From NCBI GenBank assembly GCA_030601885.1, contig JAUWAU010000031.1, positions 18,473-82,472 on the forward strand: DNA of 64,000 nt, written 5' to 3'. Within the stretch, counting starts at the first letter, position 1, and each line of letters opens with the position of its first letter. The notes under the pieces were generated by a model. It was not told the origin of the DNA. It saw only the letters and a program-made list of their open reading frames with translations, and ran no database searches. Below, one piece after another: positions 25,797 through 34,161 of the stretch. The DNA is from Armatimonadota bacterium (GTDB taxonomy: Bacteria; Armatimonadota; Zipacnadia; JAUWAU01). The position numbers were made by a program, and so were the translations under genes.

Positions 25797-26000
25797 CTGA
25801 GGCGTCGGTTGATGGTTGCCGCGTGATGCAGGCCCATGGGTGTTGCGTGGGATTGAAGGCCGCGAAGGTGACGCTCTGGTCGGGCAACAGCGTTCGTGCG
25901 CGAGGCGAAAGCCGGTCTTCGAGCGTAATCAGCCTTCAAAGGGCAGCTTTGCCGTCGCCTGGTAGGCTACCGACCACCGCAGCGTGAGAGGGTGGGTCAA

Positions 26001-28307
26001 ATGATGCGGTCCTGGGCTGCTTTCCTCTTGATTTCCGTGCTCGGCATACCGGTGTTCATCACCAGCGTCCGGGCTGCCGAGCCGGTCACAGTCACCGGGC
26101 AGGTGCTTGATCCAGAGGGGCGGCCCGTGCCTAATGCGGAGCTTCGGCTGATGTATGCCAGCGGCCCGCCCAAGGGGTGGGAGGCGCTGACCGGTCGGGC
26201 CGACGAACACGGGCGCTTCACGCTGAAGTATGAGCCTGGTGAACAGCGCCAGGGCAAGATGTTCCAGGTGACGGCTCTGGCCGAGGGTTACGGTCTGGGG
26301 ATCGCCTCCGGGCTCCCGGGCGGGCCCGACGTGGCCGTCCACCTGACCGAGGCGGCATCAGTTTCGGGCGTCGTAGTAGACGCCGAAGGCGAGCCGGTGC
26401 CCGCCGCGCGCGTGAGCGTGCTTTCGCTGCGCTACGCCCGTCGGGGCCAACGTGTGGTCAGCGTTTTTTGGCCGGTGGAGTGTCGCTTGCAGAGCGAGAC
26501 GGATGCCCGGGGCCGCTTTCGGATTGATCAGTTCCCCAGCGGCGCCACCGGCGCGCTTATCATTGACGCGGAGGGCTACGCACAGGCGCGGGGCCAGGTC
26601 ACAGCGCCGCAGGCGGACGCCCACGTCATTCTGGTGCGCGGCGGCAACGTGACGGGACGCGTGCTGCGCAACGGGCAGCCCGTAGCAGGCCTTCGCGTAT
26701 CCGCGCAAGCGGCAGGCAGCCACCCCGGATGGGGCGTCACGAGATCAGGCGAAGATGGGAAGTACGAGCTGCGTGACCTCGCCCCGGGTCCCTATAACCT
26801 GATGCTGGATCCGCCGGAAGGGCTCACCGCCGCGGCCCACGAGAAGGTCGAGGTCAAGTCGGGGGAGACCCTGCAGGAGTTGAACTTCCAACTCATCGAA
26901 GGCGGCCTCGTCACCGGGAGCGTACGCGATGCTGACACCGGCGAGCCCGTCGCCGCACTGTCGATGGGCGCCTACGGCCCCGCTCGGCCCCGCTCGAGCG
27001 CGTATGTCCAGAGCCTGAAGACGGACGAAGAGGGACGGTACGAGTTCCGCCTTCCGGCTGGGGAGAATATGCTCTATGTTATGGGGGCCGTGGAAGGCTA
27101 TTCCGGGGATGGCGCCCAGCCCGAACGCCAGTTCGTTCAGGTTAGCGAGGGTCAAACCAGCGAAAGCGTGGACTTCAAAGTGAAGCGCGCGCCGCTGCTT
27201 CGCGGCCGGGCGCTGGGGCCGGAGGGTCAGTACCTCCCAGACGCGAAGGTATGGCTCCTTCAGGCGGCATTACTTTCGCCGTCGGGCTCACCTTTGGCGC
27301 GGACTAACGCCGGGGGACGTTTCGAAGCCTTCCTACGCGAGAATTGGCAACGGTCAGCGGCGTTCTACCTGCTCATCCGCAGCGCGGATGACAGCCTCGC
27401 AGGGCTGTTCCTCATCGAATGGGAGGACCAAACAACCGACTTTCCTCTGCAGCCCGTCGCTGCTGTGGTCGGATGGGTTCGGGACAGAGCAGGCCAACCG
27501 GTCCAAGGCATCTCGGTGAAGTGTCTTAGCCCCCGTCCACCGGACCAGCGATTCGGGCCACGGGGGACGGTTTCCGCTGGTACGTCGGACGTCGAGGGCA
27601 AGGTTGAGCTGCCGACGATCCCTCCTGGGGTTGAGCTTACGTTGGAAGCCGAGACAAAGGGATTCGACGTGGCCAGCGAATGGCCGGAGACGCTGACGCT
27701 GCAGCCCGGCGAGACGCGGGACATCGGAGTGCTGACGATGAACCCGGCCGGCCGCACTGTTTCCGGTCTCGTTCAGGATGCCGACACGGACGCGCCGGCG
27801 TCCAAGGCGCTGGTCGTTGACCTCAGCACGGGCCGCGAGGCCGTTACTGATGACCGCGGCCGCTTCGAACTGACCCGTCTGCGTCCCGACCGGTCAGCCC
27901 TGCTGCTGGTGCGCGATCGGAGCCAGCGGCTCTACGCGCTTCGGATGGTTGACCCAGACGAACAGCAGCCGGTGAACCTCGTGCTCAAACCCCTCGCTTC
28001 AGTCGAGGGTTACGTAGTGGATCCGCAATGGCGGCCGGTTGGTGGCGCGAGGGTCGTAGCGGAAATACAAGGTCGTGGCTACTACGGCGTGCGTACGGAA
28101 GGCCGGAAATACCTTCCAGGGCTACCCGAGGCCAGAACAGACGAGCGAGGCCACTATCGCCTCGATAACTTGCTCGACGGCGTGACCTACGAGATACGTG
28201 CCGAAGCAGAGGGGCACATGGGCGCCCAGGAGCTAACTGCTGAGGGCGGGTCGCAGGTGGTAGTGCCCGACCTGGTAATCTGGCCCCCGCCGCAGCCTCC
28301 TGACTGA
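26001..28307 (+). CDS. Secreted protein with multiple carboxypeptidase-regulatory-like domains
   Basis: 768 aa from ATG 26001 (GAGAGGG upstream). A signal peptide (residues ~3-24, SVRAAE) is followed by about eight consecutive Ig-like CarboxypepD_reg modules. Their boundaries recur as VTGQVLDPEGRPVPNAELRL, VSGVVVDAEGEPVPAARVSV, VTGRVLRNGQPVAGLRVSA, VTGSVRDADTGEPVAALSM, VVGWVRDRAGQPVQGISVKC, VSGLVQDADTDAPASKALVV and VEGYVVDPQWRPVGGARVVA. Each is followed by a T.E.G.Y.f..L..g.Y..-type strand set. No catalytic domain is visible, so the protein is probably an extracellular binding or structural protein. A shorter relative is encoded on the opposite strand at 32-34 kb. Confidence 0.85.
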   Translation: MMRSWAAFLLISVLGIPVFITSVRAAEPVTVTGQVLDPEGRPVPNAELRLMYASGPPKGWEALTGRADEHGRFTLKYEPGEQRQGKMFQVTALAEGYGLGIASGLPGGPDVAVHLTEAASVSGVVVDAEGEPVPAARVSVLSLRYARRGQRVVSVFWPVECRLQSETDARGRFRIDQFPSGATGALIIDAEGYAQARGQVTAPQADAHVILVRGGNVTGRVLRNGQPVAGLRVSAQAAGSHPGWGVTRSGEDGKYELRDLAPGPYNLMLDPPEGLTAAAHEKVEVKSGETLQELNFQLIEGGLVTGSVRDADTGEPVAALSMGAYGPARPRSSAYVQSLKTDEEGRYEFRLPAGENMLYVMGAVEGYSGDGAQPERQFVQVSEGQTSESVDFKVKRAPLLRGRALGPEGQYLPDAKVWLLQAALLSPSGSPLARTNAGGRFEAFLRENWQRSAAFYLLIRSADDSLAGLFLIEWEDQTTDFPLQPVAAVVGWVRDRAGQPVQGISVKCLSPRPPDQRFGPRGTVSAGTSDVEGKVELPTIPPGVELTLEAETKGFDVASEWPETLTLQPGETRDIGVLTMNPAGRTVSGLVQDADTDAPASKALVVDLSTGREAVTDDRGRFELTRLRPDRSALLLVRDRSQRLYALRMVDPDEQQPVNLVLKPLASVEGYVVDPQWRPVGGARVVAEIQGRGYYGVRTEGRKYLPGLPEARTDERGHYRLDNLLDGVTYEIRAEAEGHMGAQELTAEGGSQVVVPDLVIWPPPQPPD

Positions 28308-28350
28308 GCCGCGCTCGAGCTGCCTGGCGGGGAAACGGCAGGTGCAAGAC

Positions 28351-28749
28351 ATGGTCAGGACCGTGCTGCTAATAGTTGCTCTGGTGGCGCTATTGAAGGG
28401 CCTCGCGAAACTCCTGCTGCCGCACTGGCGCCGTCGCTCGTTCGAGCTATGGCTGGGGTCAGCCGGTTTCGTGCGGTCTGGCGGCGCCCTCGGCGTGGCG
28501 ATGGCTGCCGGGCTGTGGTGGGCTGCCGGTGCCACGACCGGTGCGGCCTATTTGACGCTGATCTTTCTGGCGGCCTTGTGCTTGGTATATGGGCTATTGG
28601 CCCTCGTATGCCCTGGCTCATGGATAGACGCCACGCGCGGCCGGCTCGGGCGGACAACTGAACGCCAATTGCGATCGGTCGCGCTGTGGATAGGCGCCTG
28701 CCAATGTGCGCTGGGTGCGTGGTGCTTCTGGGTCTCATTTGGCGCGTGA
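28351..28749 (+). CDS. Small polytopic membrane protein of unknown function
   Basis: 132 aa from ATG 28351 (GGCAGG nine bases upstream); a GTG three codons earlier is possible. Four hydrophobic helices (around residues 3-18, 40-60, 66-85 and 108-128) alternate with Arg-rich loops (PHWRRRS, DATRGRLGRTTERQ). No family was recognised. It lies 43 bp downstream of the large secreted regulatory-domain protein and may be co-transcribed; it is convergent with the following gene. Confidence 0.62.
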   Translation: MVRTVLLIVALVALLKGLAKLLLPHWRRRSFELWLGSAGFVRSGGALGVAMAAGLWWAAGATTGAAYLTLIFLAALCLVYGLLALVCPGSWIDATRGRLGRTTERQLRSVALWIGACQCALGAWCFWVSFGA

Positions 28750-28758
28750 CCATGTGCT

Positions 28759-30399
28759 TCAGAGAGACCGTCCCAGCCGCTCCAGCCGCAAGCACCGCTC
28801 TCTGACCTCCGCGGCAGCCTCCCGGTGCAGCCGCGCCTGATCGGCAAGGCCCTTCGCCCCCAGGCGCCGAGCCATCTCCTCGTGCTTGTCCGCGGCACGC
28901 TGGTAGGCGGCTGCCGCAAGCTCCGGCTTCCCCAGCATCCCGTACGCACGGCCCAGGTATTTGGCGAACTTGGGCTCGAGCTGGTCTTGGCGCTCTCGCT
29001 CGGCCAATACGTCTGCGACTGGCTCGAAAAGAGATGGGAACTTCTCGCTGCGAACCTCGTACTGGCCGTTGACGAGCGTGTGCACAATGGGCCAGGGGAG
29101 CCGGTCAACTGGCCAGCGCTCCCGGCTGATGTGGTGCCACGTGACGATCTCCGCGTCGCCGTCCTCGTCCAGATCGCCCACCCAGGGCATGGCGGCCGAT
29201 GGGAGCTGCAGATCCTTGAGCAGCACTCCTTTCTCCAGGCGATACAGAATCGCGTCGTAGGCAATCTCCCCGTAGGTCGGCTGGGGCTTGGGGGCGGGAC
29301 GGGAGCGCGGTGTCCTCTTGACGATGGCCGATCGCAGCGCGACGAGCTTCGCTGGGAGGCCATCGGCAGGCCCAACGACCCCGAGACAGGCGGTCGGGGG
29401 GTTCCAGCGAGATCCGATCTCCGACGTGGCGAACGTCGGCACAGTGCTCGTCAGCCGCAGATCGCGGGCCTCTGACCGAAAGACGGCGAGCTTGGGTGCG
29501 ACGCTCCAGATGCGTGTTACAGCACCCCACGTTGCGGCGCCAACGTAGTATGTCGCCTCGCCTTCGCGCCACGTCGGATGGCTGAGAATCCGATCAATGC
29601 GATAGGCGTCGGGAAGCAGATCCTCCATTCTGCCCGCCAGTGCCACGAGCCGCTCTGCCTCCGCTTTCCGCTCGCGTGCGCCGTCGTTCTCGGCGTCGAG
29701 CGCGAGCGCTTCGGCATAGAGCTCCGCTGCCGCCGCATACTGCCCGGAGAGCTCGCGCGCCTCGGCGGCCGCCAAGAGCGCCTCAGTGAACGGAAAGTGC
29801 TCCAGCGGGCGCTCTTGACGCCGGACAGGGGCTGTCGGAAAGTGCAGCAGTGATCCTAGATGCTCGTAGAAACGCTGGGTACTGTCGGGCCAGAGGACGG
29901 CCTCTTCTGTACTCGGCTGGAATGGCTGGCGCGGCAGGCTCCAGCTTCTGCGCGGCGCAGTTGGTGGGCGGCCGCCTACAGGGAGGCACGATTTCAGCTC
30001 TGCAAGCGCCGCCATGGCCAACAGCGAGTACGCCCACGCACGCGCTTCGGCCGCACGAGGGTGCTTCATGACCTCGAGGGCGTCAGCCGCGGGGAAGTCG
30101 CCGCGCTTGGCGGCCTCCAGCAGCGGCTCGGCGGCCGCCGGATGGCCGATGTTGGCAAGAGTCAGTGCCGCCCGCGCTCGCACCTCTTCGTCGTCATGCT
30201 CCAACACCGCACAGACGGGCCGCACCGCCGACCGGCCGACGCGCTGCAGCCGCTTTCGGGCCTCTTCAGCTTCTTGCACGTTGTCAGACTGAAGCCACTC
30301 CACCTGCGCGGCCACGAAGGCCCGCTTCCGCGCCCGCAAGACGAACACAAGCGCAACAGCAAGCGCAAGGACAGCCAGGTACATCACTACGCGCCTCAT
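28759..30399 (-). CDS. Membrane-anchored HEAT/TPR repeat protein, copy 1
   Basis: 546 aa from ATG 30399 (GAGGGG upstream; a GTG nine bases earlier is an alternative). An N-terminal membrane helix (residues 1-22) is followed by HEAT-type repeats (RLQRVGRSAVRPVCAVLEHD, ARAALTLANIGHPAAAEPLL). Next is a central domain whose LPSAAMPWVGDLDEDGDAEI resembles an FG-GAP/VCBS-type calcium loop, and a C-terminal TPR-like part (AKYLGRAYGMLGKPELAAAA, HREAAAEVRERCLRLE). It is a tandem paralogue of the adjacent upstream gene: the ends are almost identical, the middle is divergent. Probably exported and anchored; role unknown. Confidence 0.72.
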   Translation of the reverse strand: MRRVVMYLAVLALAVALVFVLRARKRAFVAAQVEWLQSDNVQEAEEARKRLQRVGRSAVRPVCAVLEHDDEEVRARAALTLANIGHPAAAEPLLEAAKRGDFPAADALEVMKHPRAAEARAWAYSLLAMAALAELKSCLPVGGRPPTAPRRSWSLPRQPFQPSTEEAVLWPDSTQRFYEHLGSLLHFPTAPVRRQERPLEHFPFTEALLAAAEARELSGQYAAAAELYAEALALDAENDGARERKAEAERLVALAGRMEDLLPDAYRIDRILSHPTWREGEATYYVGAATWGAVTRIWSVAPKLAVFRSEARDLRLTSTVPTFATSEIGSRWNPPTACLGVVGPADGLPAKLVALRSAIVKRTPRSRPAPKPQPTYGEIAYDAILYRLEKGVLLKDLQLPSAAMPWVGDLDEDGDAEIVTWHHISRERWPVDRLPWPIVHTLVNGQYEVRSEKFPSLFEPVADVLAERERQDQLEPKFAKYLGRAYGMLGKPELAAAAYQRAADKHEEMARRLGAKGLADQARLHREAAAEVRERCLRLERLGRSL

Positions 30400-30411
30400 T
30401 GCCGACACCCC

Positions 30412-32067
30412 TCACGACCTGGCTGTTGCTCCCTGCCCCTCCAGCCGCAAGCACCGCTCTCTGACCTCCGCGGCAGCTTCTCTGTGCAGCCGCGCCTGCT
30501 CCGCATCTCCCTTCTTCATCTTGCGCTCAGCCGTTTCCCGGTATTTGCGCTCCGCGCGCCTGTAGGCCTCAAGCGCCGGCTCCTTCTTCCCGAGAATCTC
30601 ATACGCCCGGCCAAGGTAGTCGGGCAGCTTTGGGTCGCGGGGGTACTGCGCCTCCTTCTCCGCGAGCACTGGGGCCACGACCTCGAACAGACGGGGGAAT
30701 TGCTCGGTGCGGTCCTCATACTGGCCGTTGACGGACGTGTGAACGGTGGGCCAGAGGGGCGGATATGGCGAGATGTTCAGCGTTGTGGGGCGCCACGTCA
30801 CGATTTCCGGGGCATCGCTGTTGTCCAGATCCCCCACCCACGGCATCGCCACGGACGATGCTTGGAACGCCTTCACCAACCGTTGCCCCTCCACGCGGAA
30901 CACGAGCATATCATACATACCGTGGGGCGGCTGCCACGGTCGTCGCGTCCACCTCCGCCTTTGCCACAGGTATCGCCGATTGAGGTCGGCCCGGATGGCC
31001 ACGACCCCAGCCGGCCGCGTGGCGTCGGGCCTGATGACGTCCACGTATGCGGGTGGCAGGTACCCGGCCCGCGCCAGCTCTGTCAGACTGAAGAGCCGCG
31101 CCACGCTGGCCTTCTCGAGACGCTCCCCGTCGTCGCGGAACAACACCAGCTTCGCCGCTATGCTGCCGACCGCGAAGCTGCGGTAGGCCCAACTCGCAAC
31201 GCCGATGTGCCGGCTCACGCTGCCTTCACGCCAAGTCGGATGGGTCAGAACACGCTGGATGCGGTAGTCGCGGGGCAGGAGCTCCTCCATGCTCCGCACC
31301 AATGCGGCAAGTCGCTCGGCATCCGCCTTGCGGGCCTTTGCCGTCTTGCTGCCGGGTGCGACGGCCAGCGCCTGGTCGTAGTATTCGGCCGCCTCCTGGT
31401 ACTCGCCGCACAGCTCTCGCACACGTGCGCGCCCCATGATCCCCTCAAGCAACTGCGTCTGCTGCATTGCCTTTCGGTACGGCCGGTCGGCGTCTCGGGG
31501 GTTGTTGATGGAGAGCGGGGCGTACGCGTAGGCCTCGAAGAGACTCCGGGGCCATTCAATCATCTGGCACGAATGCGGCCGGAAATCGGCGCGCGGCTCG
31601 CGCCAGTAGACGCACGGCTCAGTCGGAGGTCGGCCGCCGAGCGGCAGCCTCTGGATGAACTCCTCGAGCGCCAGCTCACCCAGCCTACAATACGCCCAAG
31701 CCCGGGCCTCCGACGCCTGGGGATGCTTCATGAAGGCCAGCGCATCCGCGGCGGGGAAGTCGCCACGCCTAGCGGCTTCCAGCAGCGGCCCGGCGGCCGC
31801 CGGATGGCCGATGTTGGCCAGGGTCAAGGCGGCGCGGGCGCGGACCTCTTCATCTTTGTGCTGGAGGAGTGGGATGATTGGTCTGACTGCCGACCTACCG
31901 ACGCGCTGCAGTCGCTTGCGGGCCTGTTGCGCTTGTGTCCGATTGTCAGACTGCAGCAGCTCCACCTGCGCGGCGACGAACGTCCGCTTGCGCGCCCGCA
32001 AGACGAACACAAGCGCGACGGCAAGCGCAACTACAGCCAGATACATCACTACGCGCCGCATCGCCAT
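30412..32067 (-). CDS. Membrane-anchored HEAT/TPR repeat protein, copy 2
   Basis: 551 aa with GGGAAG before the ATG. Same architecture as the next gene downstream: N-terminal helix MRRVVMYLAVVALAVALVFV, HEAT repeats (RLQRVGRSAVRPIIPLLQHK, TLANIGHPAAAGPLLEAARR), a central domain with AMPWVGDLDNSDAPEIVTWR, and a TPR-like C-terminus ending ARLHREAAAEVRERCLRLE. Only 12 bases separate its stop from the ATG of copy 1, so the pair is an operon from a tandem duplication. The near-identity of both ends suggests a recent event or gene conversion. Function unknown. Confidence 0.72.
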   Translation of the reverse strand: MAMRRVVMYLAVVALAVALVFVLRARKRTFVAAQVELLQSDNRTQAQQARKRLQRVGRSAVRPIIPLLQHKDEEVRARAALTLANIGHPAAAGPLLEAARRGDFPAADALAFMKHPQASEARAWAYCRLGELALEEFIQRLPLGGRPPTEPCVYWREPRADFRPHSCQMIEWPRSLFEAYAYAPLSINNPRDADRPYRKAMQQTQLLEGIMGRARVRELCGEYQEAAEYYDQALAVAPGSKTAKARKADAERLAALVRSMEELLPRDYRIQRVLTHPTWREGSVSRHIGVASWAYRSFAVGSIAAKLVLFRDDGERLEKASVARLFSLTELARAGYLPPAYVDVIRPDATRPAGVVAIRADLNRRYLWQRRRWTRRPWQPPHGMYDMLVFRVEGQRLVKAFQASSVAMPWVGDLDNSDAPEIVTWRPTTLNISPYPPLWPTVHTSVNGQYEDRTEQFPRLFEVVAPVLAEKEAQYPRDPKLPDYLGRAYEILGKKEPALEAYRRAERKYRETAERKMKKGDAEQARLHREAAAEVRERCLRLEGQGATARS

Positions 32068-32160
32068 GTCACTTCCCTAAGCACCTGTGGACCGCCCTGC
32101 ACGCCCGACGTCGGTGGAATACATCCGCACCCACAACGAGCTGGCCTCTTCTCGGGAGTA

Positions 32161-33969
32161 TCACCGTTCCGGCATGCGCTCTTCCTGCACCTGGACGAAC
32201 ACCATATCCTCCGGTACGGTCAACACCTCCGCTCGTCCGACCAGCCGGCGAAGCGCTGGCTCAGCGGTCGGCGCGGACGCATGCACGGTGTGTCGGGCGC
32301 CTGGGATGGCGCTCTCGAAGGCGAAGAATCCATCCTCGTCTGCGACCGTACCGTCGAGCCGAATGCCCTTGCCTTCCGGGAACGAAACCCCCAGGGAGAC
32401 CTTCCCCTTTGGCACAGACGTGTAGTTCGTCGTGACCACCTGACCCGCGATCTTGACGCACGGTCTTACGACCACGCGCGCAGGCTGAACCGCTTCTCCA
32501 GAGGCGTGCGGGATAAGCGTGGCCAGCGCCGCGAGGCCGCGGTCCTCGTGGCGTATCAGCAGGAACACTGGCTCGGCGGCCTTGTGACCGCCAAGCTTGA
32601 ACGAGCCATCAGCGGCGGTGCGCCGCGGCCGCATCTCCCAGAAAGGCGACCAGATGATGCCTGCTCCTTCTACCGGCTGCCCGGCCTCATCCACCACCAT
32701 CCCCTCAAGCACCCACGCAGGCTCGGCTGCGAAGTCCACATCAGCTATCGTGTGCCGCACGGCCACTTGCAGCGCTCGTCGGTCCGCGCTGTGGGCATGG
32801 TAGCCCGGTGGCATATACCGTGGGAACACCGTCACCGGACCTGGCATCACGCGGATGCGATACGCACCTCGCTCATCGGTCTCGGCGTGATGGGGCTGCC
32901 CTGGCCGAGCCCCGCTGTTCGCCGCGATGGTCGCTCCGGAGAGGGGCTGCCCGGTCACCTTGTCTCGCACATGGCCGGTGACGAAACCGGGCTGGGTGAG
33001 CTGGAAGTCAATGTTGTTCAGTATCTGTCCCGCGGAGACCTCCGACTCGTAGGCCTTCGCCACATAGTGGTCGTTCTCTATGATGACGCTGTAGCGCCCC
33101 TCCGCCAATGGCCCAAGCCGGTATTGACCGTCCTCCCTGGTCCGCACCTCAACGCGCTCTGGGCCGAAGCTGTTGACAGACACCATGATGCCCGCCGCCG
33201 GCTGTCCGTTGGGCAAGAGGACTCTTCCCGTTATTGCGGCCTCGGGCGAGAGCTTCAGCACCAGGCTTTCAGGATCCACCGGGGCTGTCTCTGTGATTCG
33301 CCAGCCGGGCCACTGCTGCCAGCGGTAGCCCCCCTCCACCGGCCCTAAGGCCCCAGGCACCGGCGCGCAGCCAGGCGCTTCGATGCGCAACACAAGCGCT
33401 GTGTGAGGCGCGAGGTACTGGTATCGAAAGCTGCCGTCCTCTCCGCAAGTCAGGAAGGCGACGTCCCCGAGCGCGGGATTCTGCAGCGGACACAGATCGA
33501 ACACCTCGGGATCGGCATCATACACGCTCTGCACCGTCACTGTCGCGCGCGGGATTGGCGTGCCGAACTCGTCGGTCACGTGACCTGCCACCGGCTGGGC
33601 GGGCAATAGCACAAGCGTTAGGCCTTGGATCGATGTCGTGGCCCTGATCTCTTGCCAGGCTACACCCCTGCCGCTTGTGAATGCGATCACGTGGTGCCGT
33701 TCGTACGGCCCGATGGTTGCCGGGAGGCCACCAAGGGCAAACTGCCCGTCCTCGCCGCTCTCGCATCTGCCCAGGATGGGCGGCGGCAGCATCCTTGTTT
33801 CGATCTTCTGTGCGCCCAGGAGACACACGGTGACGCCTGGGATCGGTTTGCCTGCCTCGTCAACCACCATTCCGGTGATGGTTCTGGCCGCCTGCGCCTG
33901 GGGGTCAGCCGAAGTGCACGAGGCATAAACCCACAGGAGCATCAACGCGACGACTCGCGAGCACTGCAT
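32161..33969 (-). CDS. Secreted carboxypeptidase-regulatory-like multidomain protein
   Basis: 602 aa from ATG 33969, which has a strong GGAGGTGAGG ribosome-binding site. Signal peptide residues 1-26 (ALMLLWVYASCTSA; the Cys could make it a lipoprotein, but the context is poor). About five CarboxypepD_reg-type Ig modules follow: ITGMVVDEAGKPIPGVTVCL, VAGHVTDEFGTPIPRATVTV, ITGRVLLPNGQPAAGIMVSV, VTGHVRDKVTGQPLSGATIA, and LEGMVVDEAGQPVEGAGIIW. No enzymatic domain is seen. It is 93 bp upstream of the HEAT/TPR pair on the same strand and may be in one transcript with it. Related in design to the 768-aa protein at 26-28.3 kb. Confidence 0.84.
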   Translation of the reverse strand: MQCSRVVALMLLWVYASCTSADPQAQAARTITGMVVDEAGKPIPGVTVCLLGAQKIETRMLPPPILGRCESGEDGQFALGGLPATIGPYERHHVIAFTSGRGVAWQEIRATTSIQGLTLVLLPAQPVAGHVTDEFGTPIPRATVTVQSVYDADPEVFDLCPLQNPALGDVAFLTCGEDGSFRYQYLAPHTALVLRIEAPGCAPVPGALGPVEGGYRWQQWPGWRITETAPVDPESLVLKLSPEAAITGRVLLPNGQPAAGIMVSVNSFGPERVEVRTREDGQYRLGPLAEGRYSVIIENDHYVAKAYESEVSAGQILNNIDFQLTQPGFVTGHVRDKVTGQPLSGATIAANSGARPGQPHHAETDERGAYRIRVMPGPVTVFPRYMPPGYHAHSADRRALQVAVRHTIADVDFAAEPAWVLEGMVVDEAGQPVEGAGIIWSPFWEMRPRRTAADGSFKLGGHKAAEPVFLLIRHEDRGLAALATLIPHASGEAVQPARVVVRPCVKIAGQVVTTNYTSVPKGKVSLGVSFPEGKGIRLDGTVADEDGFFAFESAIPGARHTVHASAPTAEPALRRLVGRAEVLTVPEDMVFVQVQEERMPER

Positions 33970-34161
33970 CTGATGCCTCACCTCCGCTCGGCAAAAGCTC
34001 CACGTATTATCGTTTTCGCCGCCGCATGCAATCCTCCTACTCCGCTGGACATCCTGGACGCCAGCTCTATGCGCTCCAGTCAAAGGTCGAACGGTACCGG
34101 GGCCGGAAACGTGTTGTCGCACCGGGCTGACGCGCACCACCGAAATCGAGAGACGAGGACG

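Noticed and set aside
29860..33348. Very long open frame (over 1,100 codons) on the plus strand across the HEAT/TPR genes.
   Set aside because: It is antisense to two genes and part of a third that have clear domains, ribosome-binding sites and signal or anchor segments. Its translation is Arg/Pro/His-rich with no family-like sequence; GC-rich codon use opens this frame.
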